From: JABMMZ01 sp044377005
GTDB taxonomy: Bacteria > Bacteroidota > Bacteroidia > NS11-12g > UBA955
Length of the DNA: 18,974 nucleotides
Direction of reading: 5' to 3'
Assembly (NCBI GenBank): GCA_044377005.1
Contig: JBILJV010000043.1
Coordinates: 1 to 18,974, forward strand
Made by a program: the position numbers and the translations under genes. This document shows, one piece after another, positions 7,683 through 16,002 of this stretch; within the stretch, counting starts at the first letter, position 1; each line of letters begins with the position of its first letter. Below the pieces are notes generated by a model that was given only the letters and a program-made list of their open reading frames with translations, was not told the DNA's origin and made no database searches.

Positions 7683-8594
7683 ATGAAATTAACATTTACT
7701 ATTTTACTTGCATTTATCATTGAAGCTAATTTAAAGGCTCAAACAGAATATACTTTAACTCACTCTACGGGAACTTATACTGAGCTAACAGAAGCTACCT
7801 CAATCAATAAAGTATGGGATTTTGAAGATGCAATGATCAAACTTCCATTTAAGTTCAAATATTTCAAAAAAGATTTTGATACTATCTATGTGACTATACA
7901 AAGTGTTTTTTTCTCAAGACCTGGTTTGAACTATGACAATATTTTTTATGGATCATTTAATTATTTCCCCGAAAATGATGATCCTAATTTATCACCTATA
8001 TCTTATGCAATTACAGGATCTGCCCCAAACAGAATATTAAAAGTACAGTTTAAAAACATTAAGGCCGAAGTAATAGATGTTGATGAAGAGTTTACCGCAA
8101 ATTATCAAATGTGGTTTTACGAGACAAATAGTAAGTTTCAATTTCACTTTGGACCAAATGTAAATACAGATTTAAACTTAAATGAGCATATTATGGGTTT
8201 TATAGACGTAGACAATAGTCCTTATTTAGCTATTTCAGGTACCGCAAGTGAACCAACATTAGTTAGGGTAACAAGTGCTGCTTCATTTAAGGGAATTTCA
8301 ATTCATCCCGCCAATGGACAAATTTATACTTTCAATCCAGAAGCACCTTCAACTTCAATTCAAGAGGTAAACAAACCATATACCTTAACTTACAATGACA
8401 ATGGGATGGAAATTAGTTCAAAATCTAAAATTGAAATTGAGGTTTTTGACTTAAATGGAAAGCTTGTTGTAAATCAAAATAATGATTACATAAATTCTTT
8501 CACAGTCAATACGAATTTATTGCAAAGCGGATTATACATTGTTCGTATAAAAGCAGAAGATGTGTCATTTAATGAAAAGCTAGTCGTTTATTAA
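7683..8594 (+). CDS. Secreted protein of unknown function with T9SS type A sorting tail
   Basis: The product has 303 residues. Residues 1-19 form a signal peptide (M-K-L-T, hydrophobic stretch, L-K-A then Q). The central part (about 20-220) is rich in beta-prone, aromatic sequence with repeated Asp/Asn-containing loops; no catalytic motif or named family is recognised. The last 75 or so residues look like a Por-secretion tail (TIGR04183 type): I-E-V-F-D-L-N-G-K-L-V near 251-261, then L-Q-S-G-L-Y-I-V-R-I, and a terminal E-K-L-V-V-Y. By family knowledge the protein crosses the inner membrane by Sec and the outer membrane by T9SS, with the tail usually removed by a PorU-type sortase. It has its own predicted promoter and lies 186 nt upstream of actA on the same strand. 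No functional link to the act operon is implied. Confidence 0.82.
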   Translation: MKLTFTILLAFIIEANLKAQTEYTLTHSTGTYTELTEATSINKVWDFEDAMIKLPFKFKYFKKDFDTIYVTIQSVFFSRPGLNYDNIFYGSFNYFPENDDPNLSPISYAITGSAPNRILKVQFKNIKAEVIDVDEEFTANYQMWFYETNSKFQFHFGPNVNTDLNLNEHIMGFIDVDNSPYLAISGTASEPTLVRVTSAASFKGISIHPANGQIYTFNPEAPSTSIQEVNKPYTLTYNDNGMEISSKSKIEIEVFDLNGKLVVNQNNDYINSFTVNTNLLQSGLYIVRIKAEDVSFNEKLVVY

Positions 8595-8730
8595 TTTATT
8601 TTATCTAAAAATAATTTACATTTATAAATCGTTAACATATTGAATTACAGTTTTAAATTTATTTTATTTAGAATTATTTTAAATTGAATTATTTGTTAAT
8701 AAATACTTTTTACATTGAGCGAAAGGACAA

Positions 8731-8738
8731 TATATTTG
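8731..8738 (+). promoter_or_regulatory. Candidate -7 promoter element of the act operon
   Basis: TATATTTG is a perfect TAnnTTTG, lying 42 nt before the actA ATG. The -33 region is poor: a T-run (8707-8711) occupies the expected position and the nearest TTG (8715-8717) is only 13 nt away. The remainder of the 186-nt gap (8595-8780) is AT-rich, and I see no operator, terminator or RNA gene in it. Confidence 0.45.
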
Positions 8739-8780
8739 CGAACTAATTAGTAGTGTCATATTTCAGTCATAATTTATAAC

Positions 8781-10118
8781 ATGGTCAATCACCCATCAAA
8801 AAAAATCCTTAGAATTAAAACAATCATTATTTCGATTGTATTGCTTCTTAATCTATCAATTTTTGCTCAAGATGGAGCACTTTCACCTGCAGCAGCAGAA
8901 GGCGAAACTTTGTTCAAAGCAAATTGTGTGTCATGCCACGCAATGAACTCTAAGCAAGTTGGACCTGCATTACAAGGCGTTCATACAAGACGTTCTGAAG
9001 AATGGATGTTGAAATGGATTAAGAATAACGAAAAATTTAGAGCAAGTGGCGATAAAGACGCTATAGCAATTTACAATGAATACGGGGGAGCTGCCATGAA
9101 CTCATTTGAAAACTTGAGTGATGATCAAATTAAAAGTATCATTACTTACTTTAAAGAATGGACTCCACCTGCGCCTAAAGTATCAGCAGGAGGTGAAGCA
9201 GCGGCAGAAACAACGTCTTTTTACTCAAACAATACTTTGTATATCTTATTGTTTTTAATTGTTGTTTTAGTGATTCTTTTATATGTCTTAAACAAAACTA
9301 AAAAAACATTAAAAAAATCAGTTGAAGAGTCTGAGGAAGCTAATGAAGATGGATTATCAACACCATCTGAATTTCAAGAAAAATTAGCTTACTACAAGAA
9401 AAGAATTAATCCAACTATTTTTAAAATGGCGGTAGGTACAGTTATATTAGGTGGATTGGCAGCTTATGGATTTTATTTTGGTGTGACAGAAGTAGGAGTT
9501 CAACAAGGTTATGCACCAGAACAACCAATAAAGTATTCTCACAAATTACACGCAGGTGAATTAGCAATTGATTGTAAATACTGTCACTCTACGGCAGAAT
9601 ATTCCAAACAAGCAAGCATACCTAGTGTAAATACTTGTATGAACTGTCACAAAGGTGTTCAATTAAGAGATAAGTACAATGGTGAAATTTCACCAGAAAT
9701 TAAAAAAATATACACTGCAATGGATTACGATCCTGACAAACCAGCAGGAGAACAATATGGTCCTAACCCAAAACCAATTCGTTGGGTTAGAATCCACAAC
9801 TTACCAGACCACGCATTCTTTAACCATAGTATGCACGTAAGTACAGGTGTTTCTTGTCAAACATGTCATGGTCCAATACAAGAAATGGAAGTTGTACAAC
9901 AATACTCTACACTTCAAATGGGATGGTGTATTAATTGTCACAGAGAAAGAAATGTAGATGTAGAAAATAATCCTTACTATGAGAAATTACATGCTAAAAT
10001 AAAAGCGGAGAAAAATGACAAATCTTCTAATTATGGCAAGTATTTTACAAAAGACGGAAAAATTAATATTAAACCAGCAGACAACGGTGCACTTGAATGT
10101 TCAAAATGTCACTATTAA
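8781..10118 (+). CDS. actA: Alternative Complex III subunit ActA: six-heme fusion of a cytochrome c and the pentaheme domain
   Basis: ActA passes electrons from the ACIII iron-sulfur/quinol part toward periplasmic carriers or an oxidase. The 445-residue protein has a signal-like N-terminus (hydrophobic 12-29, then A-Q). A class I cytochrome c domain with C-V-S-C-H at 49-53 follows. A transmembrane helix lies at about 152-170, then a charged linker and a second helix at about 212-236. The C-terminal multiheme domain carries five CxxCH motifs at 265, 286, 359, 383 and 440, the last one residue from the C-terminus. The five-heme part is the classical ActA; the extra N-terminal cytochrome c fused through a helix is, to my knowledge, a common Bacteroidota arrangement. 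This is the first gene of the operon, 31 nt before actB, and is often annotated as a cytochrome c3 family protein. Confidence 0.93.
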   Translation: MVNHPSKKILRIKTIIISIVLLLNLSIFAQDGALSPAAAEGETLFKANCVSCHAMNSKQVGPALQGVHTRRSEEWMLKWIKNNEKFRASGDKDAIAIYNEYGGAAMNSFENLSDDQIKSIITYFKEWTPPAPKVSAGGEAAAETTSFYSNNTLYILLFLIVVLVILLYVLNKTKKTLKKSVEESEEANEDGLSTPSEFQEKLAYYKKRINPTIFKMAVGTVILGGLAAYGFYFGVTEVGVQQGYAPEQPIKYSHKLHAGELAIDCKYCHSTAEYSKQASIPSVNTCMNCHKGVQLRDKYNGEISPEIKKIYTAMDYDPDKPAGEQYGPNPKPIRWVRIHNLPDHAFFNHSMHVSTGVSCQTCHGPIQEMEVVQQYSTLQMGWCINCHRERNVDVENNPYYEKLHAKIKAEKNDKSSNYGKYFTKDGKINIKPADNGALECSKCHY

Positions 10119-10149
10119 TCAAATTTAACAAAAAAGGCTAATCAATAAA

Positions 10150-13100
10150 ATGGCAAAAAAACAATTATACTGGAAAGGTGAAGATGAGCTTTTAAAAACC
10201 AAAGAGTTTTTAGCATCTCAAAAAAATGAATTCAGCGAAGCTTTACCTCTTGATGAAGTTTTTAGTGAAAATAACATGGGGCTAACAGCCAACAGAAGAG
10301 ATTTCCTTAAGTTCTTCGGTTTTAGTGTTGCGGCAGTCTCTTTAGCGGCTTGCAATACAACCCCTGTTCGTAATATCGTTCCTTACTTAGTAAAACCAGA
10401 AGAAGTTACTCCTGGTGTTGCTAATTATTATAACTCTATCTGTGGAGCTTGTTCAACAGCTTGTGGTACAACAGTTAAAACACGTGAAGGTAGACCCATT
10501 AAAATGGATGGTAATATATTGTCTCCAATCTCTAAAGGGGGATTGTGTGCGACAGGTCAAGCTTCTATTTTAAGTTTATATGATACAGAACGTTTGGATG
10601 GCCCTACTCAAAAAGGTTCACCAATTGAATGGGCTGATTTGGACAAAACTATTGTTGAACAACTAAATCAAATAACTGCATCAGGCTCTAAAATTGCTAT
10701 CGTTTCTGGAACTATTCATAGTCCTTCAGGGTTAGCACTTATTGAAGAGTTTAAAGCTAAATTTACAACATCTACTCACGTTACTTATGATGCTATTAGT
10801 TACTCAGGTATTTTAACAGCAAATAAAAACTCATTTGGTAAACAAGTAATCCCTTCTTACCATTTCGATAAAGCAAACGTAGTAGTAAGTTTTGGTGCTG
10901 ATTTCTTAGGTACTTGGATTTCTCCAGTTGAATTTACAAAAGCTTGGTCTACTAAAAGAAAAGTAGAAGGAACAGATAAAGTAGTTAAAACCATTCAGTT
11001 TGAAAGTAATTTATCTTTAACTGGTTCTAATGCTGATTTTAGATTCCCAATGAAATCATCTAATGAAGCTGTATATATTGTTGCATTGCACAATGAATTG
11101 GCTCAAAAAGCAGGAATTCCTCAAATTGCAATGGCACAATCAGGTGAATTAGCGGGTGGTTCCATTAAGCAAGCAGCTGAAGCATTATGGGCTGAAAAAG
11201 GGGCCTCTATGGTGATTTCAGGTTCAAATAATCCTTCTATTCAAACAGTTGTAAATGCTATAAACTTATTGTTAAATAATTATGGTACAACAATTGATTT
11301 AGATAATCACTCAAATCAATACAAAGGAATTGATTCTGATTTATACCAGTTGGCAAATGACATGCAAAATGGAACATATGCTGCGGTATTATTTTGGAAT
11401 GCTAATCCAGTTTATAACACTCCATTCTCATCACAATTTATTGATGGGATTAAAAAAGCAAAATTATCAGTTTCATTCTCTGGTACTGCAGATGAAACAG
11501 CTTCATTATGTCAATTTATCGCACCGTCTAATCATTTCTTGGAATCTTGGAATGATGCTGAACCAAAAGCAGGTATATTGCAATTAAGCCAACCAACCAT
11601 TTCTCCAGTTTTCAAAACGAGACAAGCTGAAGAATCATTAATGAGTTGGGCATCAATTTCTTTTGATAGTTCCACAGACCCATTTGCTAAAAAAGGAATC
11701 TATTCAGAAAAATTAAATGCTTCTCCATTCTATCTATACATTAAAAAAGTATGGGCTTCTAAAGGAGTTGCTACAGATGAAGCATTTAATAAAGCCCTTC
11801 ATGATGGTGGAAAATTTGATACTTTACCACAAATATCAACAATCCCTTCTTTTGCAGTAGCATTAAATTCTATCGTTTCAAGTTTAGAAACAAGCATTGG
11901 TAAAAAAGACCAAATTGATTTGATTTTATACCAAAATATTTCAGTAAAAGATGGTCAATTAAGTAATAATCCTTGGATACAAGAAACACCAGACCCAATC
12001 AGTAAAGTAACATGGGATAACTATGTGTCTCTTCCTAAAGCATTGGCAGAAAATAAAGGAATTAAGAATGGTGACTTAGTAAATGTTACTGTAGGTAAAA
12101 ATTCATTGAAAGCAATGCCTGTTTTTGTTCAACCTGGACAAAGCAATATGACTATTGGTCTTGCTGTTGGTTATGGTAGAAAAGGTAAAATTGGAGAAAA
12201 AGGTGCTTTTGATTCAATCGGAAAAAATGCATATCTATTTGTAAATACCTCAGATTTTTCAAGAAACTACATCGTAAATGGTGTAACAATCGAGAAAATA
12301 GATGGTGCTTACGAACTAGCTCAAACACAAACACACCATTCAATTGAAGGTCGTGCTATTGTAAAAGAAACAACATTTGGTGAATACAAAAAGGACCCAA
12401 CTGCAGGTAACAACCAACCTCAACCACATTTATATACACTTTGGGAAACCAAAGATTATAAAAAAGATGGTGCACCTAATCACCATTGGGCGATGTCTAT
12501 CGACTTAAATGCTTGTACTGGTTGTTCAGCCTGTGTGGTAAGTTGTAGTATTGAAAATAACGTTCCTGTGGTTGGTCGTGCTGAGGTTAGAAGAAGAAGA
12601 GAAATGCATTGGATAAGAATAGACAGATACTTTGCATTTGAAGATAAAAAAGGTTTGGTAGATAAAAATAATTCACAGTTTGAAGGTGCGTTTATTACCA
12701 AAGAAAAAGGTTTAGCAATAGCAGATGAAAAAGCAGTAGGTTCTCAGTTTGAACATTGGGAAAATGTAAAAGTGGTTCACCAACCTATGATGTGTCAACA
12801 TTGTGGTCAGGCACCATGTGAAACCGTTTGTCCTGTTTTAGCAACTACTCACTCAACAGAAGGCTTAAACCAAATGACTTACAACAGATGTATTGGAACA
12901 AAATATTGTGCAAACAACTGTCCTTATAAAGTAAGACGTTTTAATTGGTTTAGATACAACGATAACGATAAATTTGATTTCCATTTCAATAATGATTTGG
13001 GTAAAATGGTTATCAATCCAGATGTTACAGTAAGAACAAGAGGGGTAATGGAAAAATGTAGTATGTGTGTTCAAAACATTCAAGCTGGAAAAGTAAAAGC

Positions 13101-13323
13101 TAAAAGAGAAAAGAGAGCTTTAACAGACGGTGAGGTTAAAACTGCTTGTCAAAAAGCTTGTCCAGCAAATGCCATCGTTTTTGGTGACGTAAATGATCCT
13201 AACAGTGAAGTTCACAAATTATTCAAAAACGAACGTTCATACAGAGTATTAGAAGAGTTAAATACACAAACTGCAGTTAAATATTTAACTAAAGTAAGAG
13301 ATATCCAAAATAATAACGCATAA
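10150..13323 (+). CDS. actB: Alternative Complex III subunit ActB: molybdopterin-oxidoreductase-like and iron-sulfur protein
   Basis: ActB is the large periplasmic subunit that links quinol oxidation to the hemes of ActA and ActE. The 1057 residues begin with a long polar n-region, then a Tat-type motif N-R-R-D-F-L-K at 48-54 and a lipobox-like L-A-A-C ending at C68, so it is probably Tat-exported and lipid-anchored. Residues of about 90-770 resemble the molybdopterin oxidoreductase fold (C98, C101, C105 near its start); in characterised ACIII this domain carries no molybdenum cofactor. The C-terminal NrfC/PsrB-like part (about 780-1030) has cysteines C789/792/795/799, C882/885/890/894, C914/920/924 and C970/973/1000/1004. 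These fifteen ligands fit three [4Fe-4S] and one [3Fe-4S] cluster. The two halves are separate proteins in some relatives of the family; the fusion is standard for ActB. It sits 19 nt before actC. Confidence 0.95.
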   Translation: MAKKQLYWKGEDELLKTKEFLASQKNEFSEALPLDEVFSENNMGLTANRRDFLKFFGFSVAAVSLAACNTTPVRNIVPYLVKPEEVTPGVANYYNSICGACSTACGTTVKTREGRPIKMDGNILSPISKGGLCATGQASILSLYDTERLDGPTQKGSPIEWADLDKTIVEQLNQITASGSKIAIVSGTIHSPSGLALIEEFKAKFTTSTHVTYDAISYSGILTANKNSFGKQVIPSYHFDKANVVVSFGADFLGTWISPVEFTKAWSTKRKVEGTDKVVKTIQFESNLSLTGSNADFRFPMKSSNEAVYIVALHNELAQKAGIPQIAMAQSGELAGGSIKQAAEALWAEKGASMVISGSNNPSIQTVVNAINLLLNNYGTTIDLDNHSNQYKGIDSDLYQLANDMQNGTYAAVLFWNANPVYNTPFSSQFIDGIKKAKLSVSFSGTADETASLCQFIAPSNHFLESWNDAEPKAGILQLSQPTISPVFKTRQAEESLMSWASISFDSSTDPFAKKGIYSEKLNASPFYLYIKKVWASKGVATDEAFNKALHDGGKFDTLPQISTIPSFAVALNSIVSSLETSIGKKDQIDLILYQNISVKDGQLSNNPWIQETPDPISKVTWDNYVSLPKALAENKGIKNGDLVNVTVGKNSLKAMPVFVQPGQSNMTIGLAVGYGRKGKIGEKGAFDSIGKNAYLFVNTSDFSRNYIVNGVTIEKIDGAYELAQTQTHHSIEGRAIVKETTFGEYKKDPTAGNNQPQPHLYTLWETKDYKKDGAPNHHWAMSIDLNACTGCSACVVSCSIENNVPVVGRAEVRRRREMHWIRIDRYFAFEDKKGLVDKNNSQFEGAFITKEKGLAIADEKAVGSQFEHWENVKVVHQPMMCQHCGQAPCETVCPVLATTHSTEGLNQMTYNRCIGTKYCANNCPYKVRRFNWFRYNDNDKFDFHFNNDLGKMVINPDVTVRTRGVMEKCSMCVQNIQAGKVKAKREKRALTDGEVKTACQKACPANAIVFGDVNDPNSEVHKLFKNERSYRVLEELNTQTAVKYLTKVRDIQNNNA

Positions 13324-13342
13324 TTCATAATAATAAACAGAA

Positions 13343-14695
13343 ATGATTCACGATTCAGCTATTAGAACCCAATTAGTAACAGGAGAAAAAACACTTCATG
13401 ATGTTACAACTGAAATCTGTCGACCTATAGAAAATAAACCATCTACTTCATGGAAAGTAGGGTTTGTATTATCTGTGATTTTCTTAGGTATATTAGGATT
13501 AACGCTTGCTATCACTACATTATTTGGTATTGGTACTTGGGGACTAAACAAGACAGTTCAATGGGGATGGGATATTACCAATTTCGTTTTTTGGGTTGGT
13601 ATAGGTCACGCAGGAACTTTGATTTCAGCTATCTTATTACTATTCCGTCAAAAATGGAGAATGTCTATTAACCGTTCAGCAGAGGCAATGACCATTTTCG
13701 CTGTTATGTGTGCGGCCATTTTCCCACTTTTCCATATGGGTCGTTTATGGGTTGGTATGTATTGGGTTTTGCCTCTTCCAAATGCTTTTGGTTCTTTATG
13801 GGGTAATTTCCACTCACCATTGTTATGGGACGTTTTTGCGATTACAACTTATTTCTCAGTTTCATTAGTGTTTTGGTATTTAGGTTTAATTCCTGATATT
13901 GCAACAGTAAGAGATAGAGCCACTAGTGCAGGTAGAAAGTTTTGGTATAATTTCTTCTCAATGGGATGGACAGGTTCTGTAAGAACATGGAACAGATACG
14001 AAGTTGTGTCTCTAATATTAGCAGGTATTTCAACTCCACTTGTACTGTCAGTTCACACTATTGTATCAATGGACTTTGCAACATCAGTTGTTCCTGGATG
14101 GCACACAACCATTTTCCCACCATATTTCGTAGCAGGTGCTATCTTCTCTGGGTTTGGTATGGTATTGACCTTGCTAGTTATCGTTCGTAAAGTAATGAAC
14201 TACCAAGATTATATTACTATTGGTCACTTAGAAGCTATGTGTAAAGTGGTAATGTTAACAGGTACGATGGTTGGTTTAGCTTATATTACTGAGTTTTTTG
14301 TTGCGGCATATTCAGGCGTTGTTTATGAACAATATGCCTTTATCAACAGAGCTACAGGACCTTATTGGTGGGCCTATTGGAGTATGATGACATGTAACCT
14401 TATTGCACCACAAGTATTTTGGTTCAAATGGGCTCGTACTACACCATGGTTTATATTTATGTTATCAATTGTAGTAAACGTAGGTATGTGGTTCGAAAGA
14501 TTCGTAATTATTGTAACTTCGTTACATAGAGAATATCTACCTTCAGGTTGGGTTATGTATTCACCAACGATTATTGAAATCGGAATATTTGTAGGAACTT
14601 TCGGTTTATTTTTCACTTGCTTCTTCTTGTTTTCAAAATTCTTACCAGTGATAAACATGTCTGAAGTAAAAAGTATATTGAAAAACAGAGAATAA
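13343..14695 (+). CDS. actC: Alternative Complex III subunit ActC: PsrC/NrfD-like integral membrane subunit
   Basis: ActC is the NrfD/PsrC-family membrane subunit that, in solved ACIII structures, forms the main quinol-binding site next to the [3Fe-4S] cluster of ActB. The 450-residue product shows ten hydrophobic segments, starting at about residues 38, 75, 113, 155, 221, 258, 305, 350, 380 and 415, as expected for the family. Conserved-looking features include F-W-V-G-I-G-H-A-G-T in the second segment, H-M-G-R-L-W in the third and H-T-I-V-S-M-D-F in the fifth. The N-terminal 35 or so residues are polar and presumably cytoplasmic. There is no signal peptide. The gene follows actB by 19 nt and precedes actD by 22 nt, the normal act order. 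Confidence 0.95.
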   Translation: MIHDSAIRTQLVTGEKTLHDVTTEICRPIENKPSTSWKVGFVLSVIFLGILGLTLAITTLFGIGTWGLNKTVQWGWDITNFVFWVGIGHAGTLISAILLLFRQKWRMSINRSAEAMTIFAVMCAAIFPLFHMGRLWVGMYWVLPLPNAFGSLWGNFHSPLLWDVFAITTYFSVSLVFWYLGLIPDIATVRDRATSAGRKFWYNFFSMGWTGSVRTWNRYEVVSLILAGISTPLVLSVHTIVSMDFATSVVPGWHTTIFPPYFVAGAIFSGFGMVLTLLVIVRKVMNYQDYITIGHLEAMCKVVMLTGTMVGLAYITEFFVAAYSGVVYEQYAFINRATGPYWWAYWSMMTCNLIAPQVFWFKWARTTPWFIFMLSIVVNVGMWFERFVIIVTSLHREYLPSGWVMYSPTIIEIGIFVGTFGLFFTCFFLFSKFLPVINMSEVKSILKNRE

Positions 14696-14717
14696 TCATT
14701 TTTAAAAGAACAAATTA

Positions 14718-15308
14718 ATGATAGACAAAAATTTATATCTAGATAAAAACAAAACAGTTATTTTCGGAATATTCGAAAATCCAGATAGTTTTTTAGAAAC
14801 TGTCGGTAAAGTTCACTCAAAAGGAGTAGACATTATTGATTGTTACACTCCATTCCCAATCCATGGTATTGAAAAAGCAATGGGTTTAAAACGTTCATTG
14901 TTGCCAGTTGGTGCTTTTATTTCTGGATTACTTGGATTTATAGGTGCTGGTTCATTACAATTCTATACAATGACTTATGATTGGCCAATCGTAATTGGAA
15001 ACAAACCATCATTTGGTGTGAGTTTTGTGCCAGTTTGGTTCGAAGGAACTATTCTCTTCACTGCCTTTGGTATAGCAATATTGTTTTTTATTAGGAACAA
15101 AATGTTGCATGGCAAAATGCCTTCTGAACGCGTTGATATGAGACAAACTGATGACAGAATGATTGTTGCTATTGCTTCTGATAACCCTGCAATTAACAAA
15201 TCTGAATTAACAGAAATGTTATTTAATGGTGGTGCTGTAGAAGTAAAAGAACGTACTAATCACGGTTATGAAGATTTTAGTGAGGTAAATTTAACCCGTA
15301 ATAATTAA
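14718..15308 (+). CDS. actD: Alternative Complex III subunit ActD (DUF3341 family)
   Basis: The product has 196 residues. A soluble alpha/beta N-terminal domain (1-58; G-I-F-E-N-P near 17-22 and D-C-Y-T-P-F-P-I-H-G near 41-50) precedes two transmembrane helices at about 61-83 and 107-127, and the C-terminal tail is hydrophilic. This is the typical DUF3341/ActD layout. In ACIII structures ActD packs beside the NrfD-like subunits and binds no cofactor; its exact function is not settled and a structural or proton-path role has been proposed. There are no Cys or His motifs suggesting a metal or heme. It lies between actC (22 nt) and actE (11 nt), which makes the assignment firm. Confidence 0.93.
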   Translation: MIDKNLYLDKNKTVIFGIFENPDSFLETVGKVHSKGVDIIDCYTPFPIHGIEKAMGLKRSLLPVGAFISGLLGFIGAGSLQFYTMTYDWPIVIGNKPSFGVSFVPVWFEGTILFTAFGIAILFFIRNKMLHGKMPSERVDMRQTDDRMIVAIASDNPAINKSELTEMLFNGGAVEVKERTNHGYEDFSEVNLTRNN

Positions 15309-15319
15309 TTAGAAAGAAC

Positions 15320-15979
15320 ATGAACAAGTTATTTTATATCGTTTTATCAACTGCTTTAGTTTCATTATCCTCATGCTTTTTAAAGTCTTCGGGTGATTTT
15401 ACAGGAATTGAATATGCACCTGATATGTATTATTCCAAAGGTTATGAACCAATGACTCAATTTTCTGATAGTAGCAAATACAGATACAATCCTTATTTTA
15501 TGTCTATGAGAGAACCTGTAGTTGGAACTATTGCAAAAGGTCAGTTAGATTATCAGTATCCATTTGACAATACAGCTGATGGTTATATAGCTTCAGCTAC
15601 TTTAACTATGCCATCAGATTTAACTGAAAAAGAATTAGCAAGAGGTGAGGTTCAATACCAAATTTATTGCTCTGTTTGTCATGGTGAAAAAGGAGGTAAT
15701 GATGGTAAGGTTTCTTCTAAACAATCTGTTTTGAAACCATCTTGGGCTAATTATCAAGATCCATATATCCAAAATTTACCTGTTGGCAATATTTACCATG
15801 TATTAACTTATGGCAAAAACAATATGGGAAGCTATGCATATGCATTAACTCCTAGAGAAAGATGGGCCGTAATTACATACGTAAAAAGATTAAGTGCTAT
15901 GGATGCAGAAGGAAATATTCCTAATAATGTATCTCAAACCCCAATCATTTCTTCAACTGATACTTTAACTCAAAAATAA
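15320..15979 (+). CDS. actE: Alternative Complex III subunit ActE: monoheme cytochrome c lipoprotein
   Basis: ActE is the monoheme cytochrome c of ACIII, proposed to deliver electrons to the downstream acceptor. The 219-residue product has a lipoprotein signal peptide with lipobox L-S-S-C at 16-19, so it is probably membrane-tethered through acylated C19. A segment of about 90 residues precedes the class I cytochrome c domain. Its single heme site is C-S-V-C-H at 117-121, and M169 in N-N-M-G-S-Y is the likely distal axial ligand. The N-terminal segment (S-G-D-F-T-G-I-E-Y-A-P-D-M, M-R-E-P-V-G-T) is of the kind seen in other Bacteroidota ActE proteins. The gene follows actD by 11 nt and precedes actF by 23 nt. 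Confidence 0.94.
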   Translation: MNKLFYIVLSTALVSLSSCFLKSSGDFTGIEYAPDMYYSKGYEPMTQFSDSSKYRYNPYFMSMREPVVGTIAKGQLDYQYPFDNTADGYIASATLTMPSDLTEKELARGEVQYQIYCSVCHGEKGGNDGKVSSKQSVLKPSWANYQDPYIQNLPVGNIYHVLTYGKNNMGSYAYALTPRERWAVITYVKRLSAMDAEGNIPNNVSQTPIISSTDTLTQK

Positions 15980-16002
15980 TAACCATTTTATAGATTTTAA
16001 AC

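Noticed and set aside
8595..8780. Search for a small RNA, riboswitch or operator before actA.
   Set aside because: Only AT-rich sequence and a -7 element are visible; no stable stem or repeated operator-like motif is convincing.
12152..13083. Several minus-strand open frames of 60-75 codons inside actB.
   Set aside because: They are antisense to conserved cysteine motifs of ActB, show no domain or signal features and are expected by chance in AT-rich DNA.
10150..13323. Annotation of actB as an active molybdenum oxidoreductase.
   Set aside because: The operon context and the C-terminal cluster-binding half identify ActB of ACIII, whose corresponding domain has no molybdenum cofactor in characterised complexes.
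13450..14190. Alternative-frame open stretches inside actC.
   Set aside because: Shadows of the ten-helix membrane protein reading frame, with no initiation context of their own.
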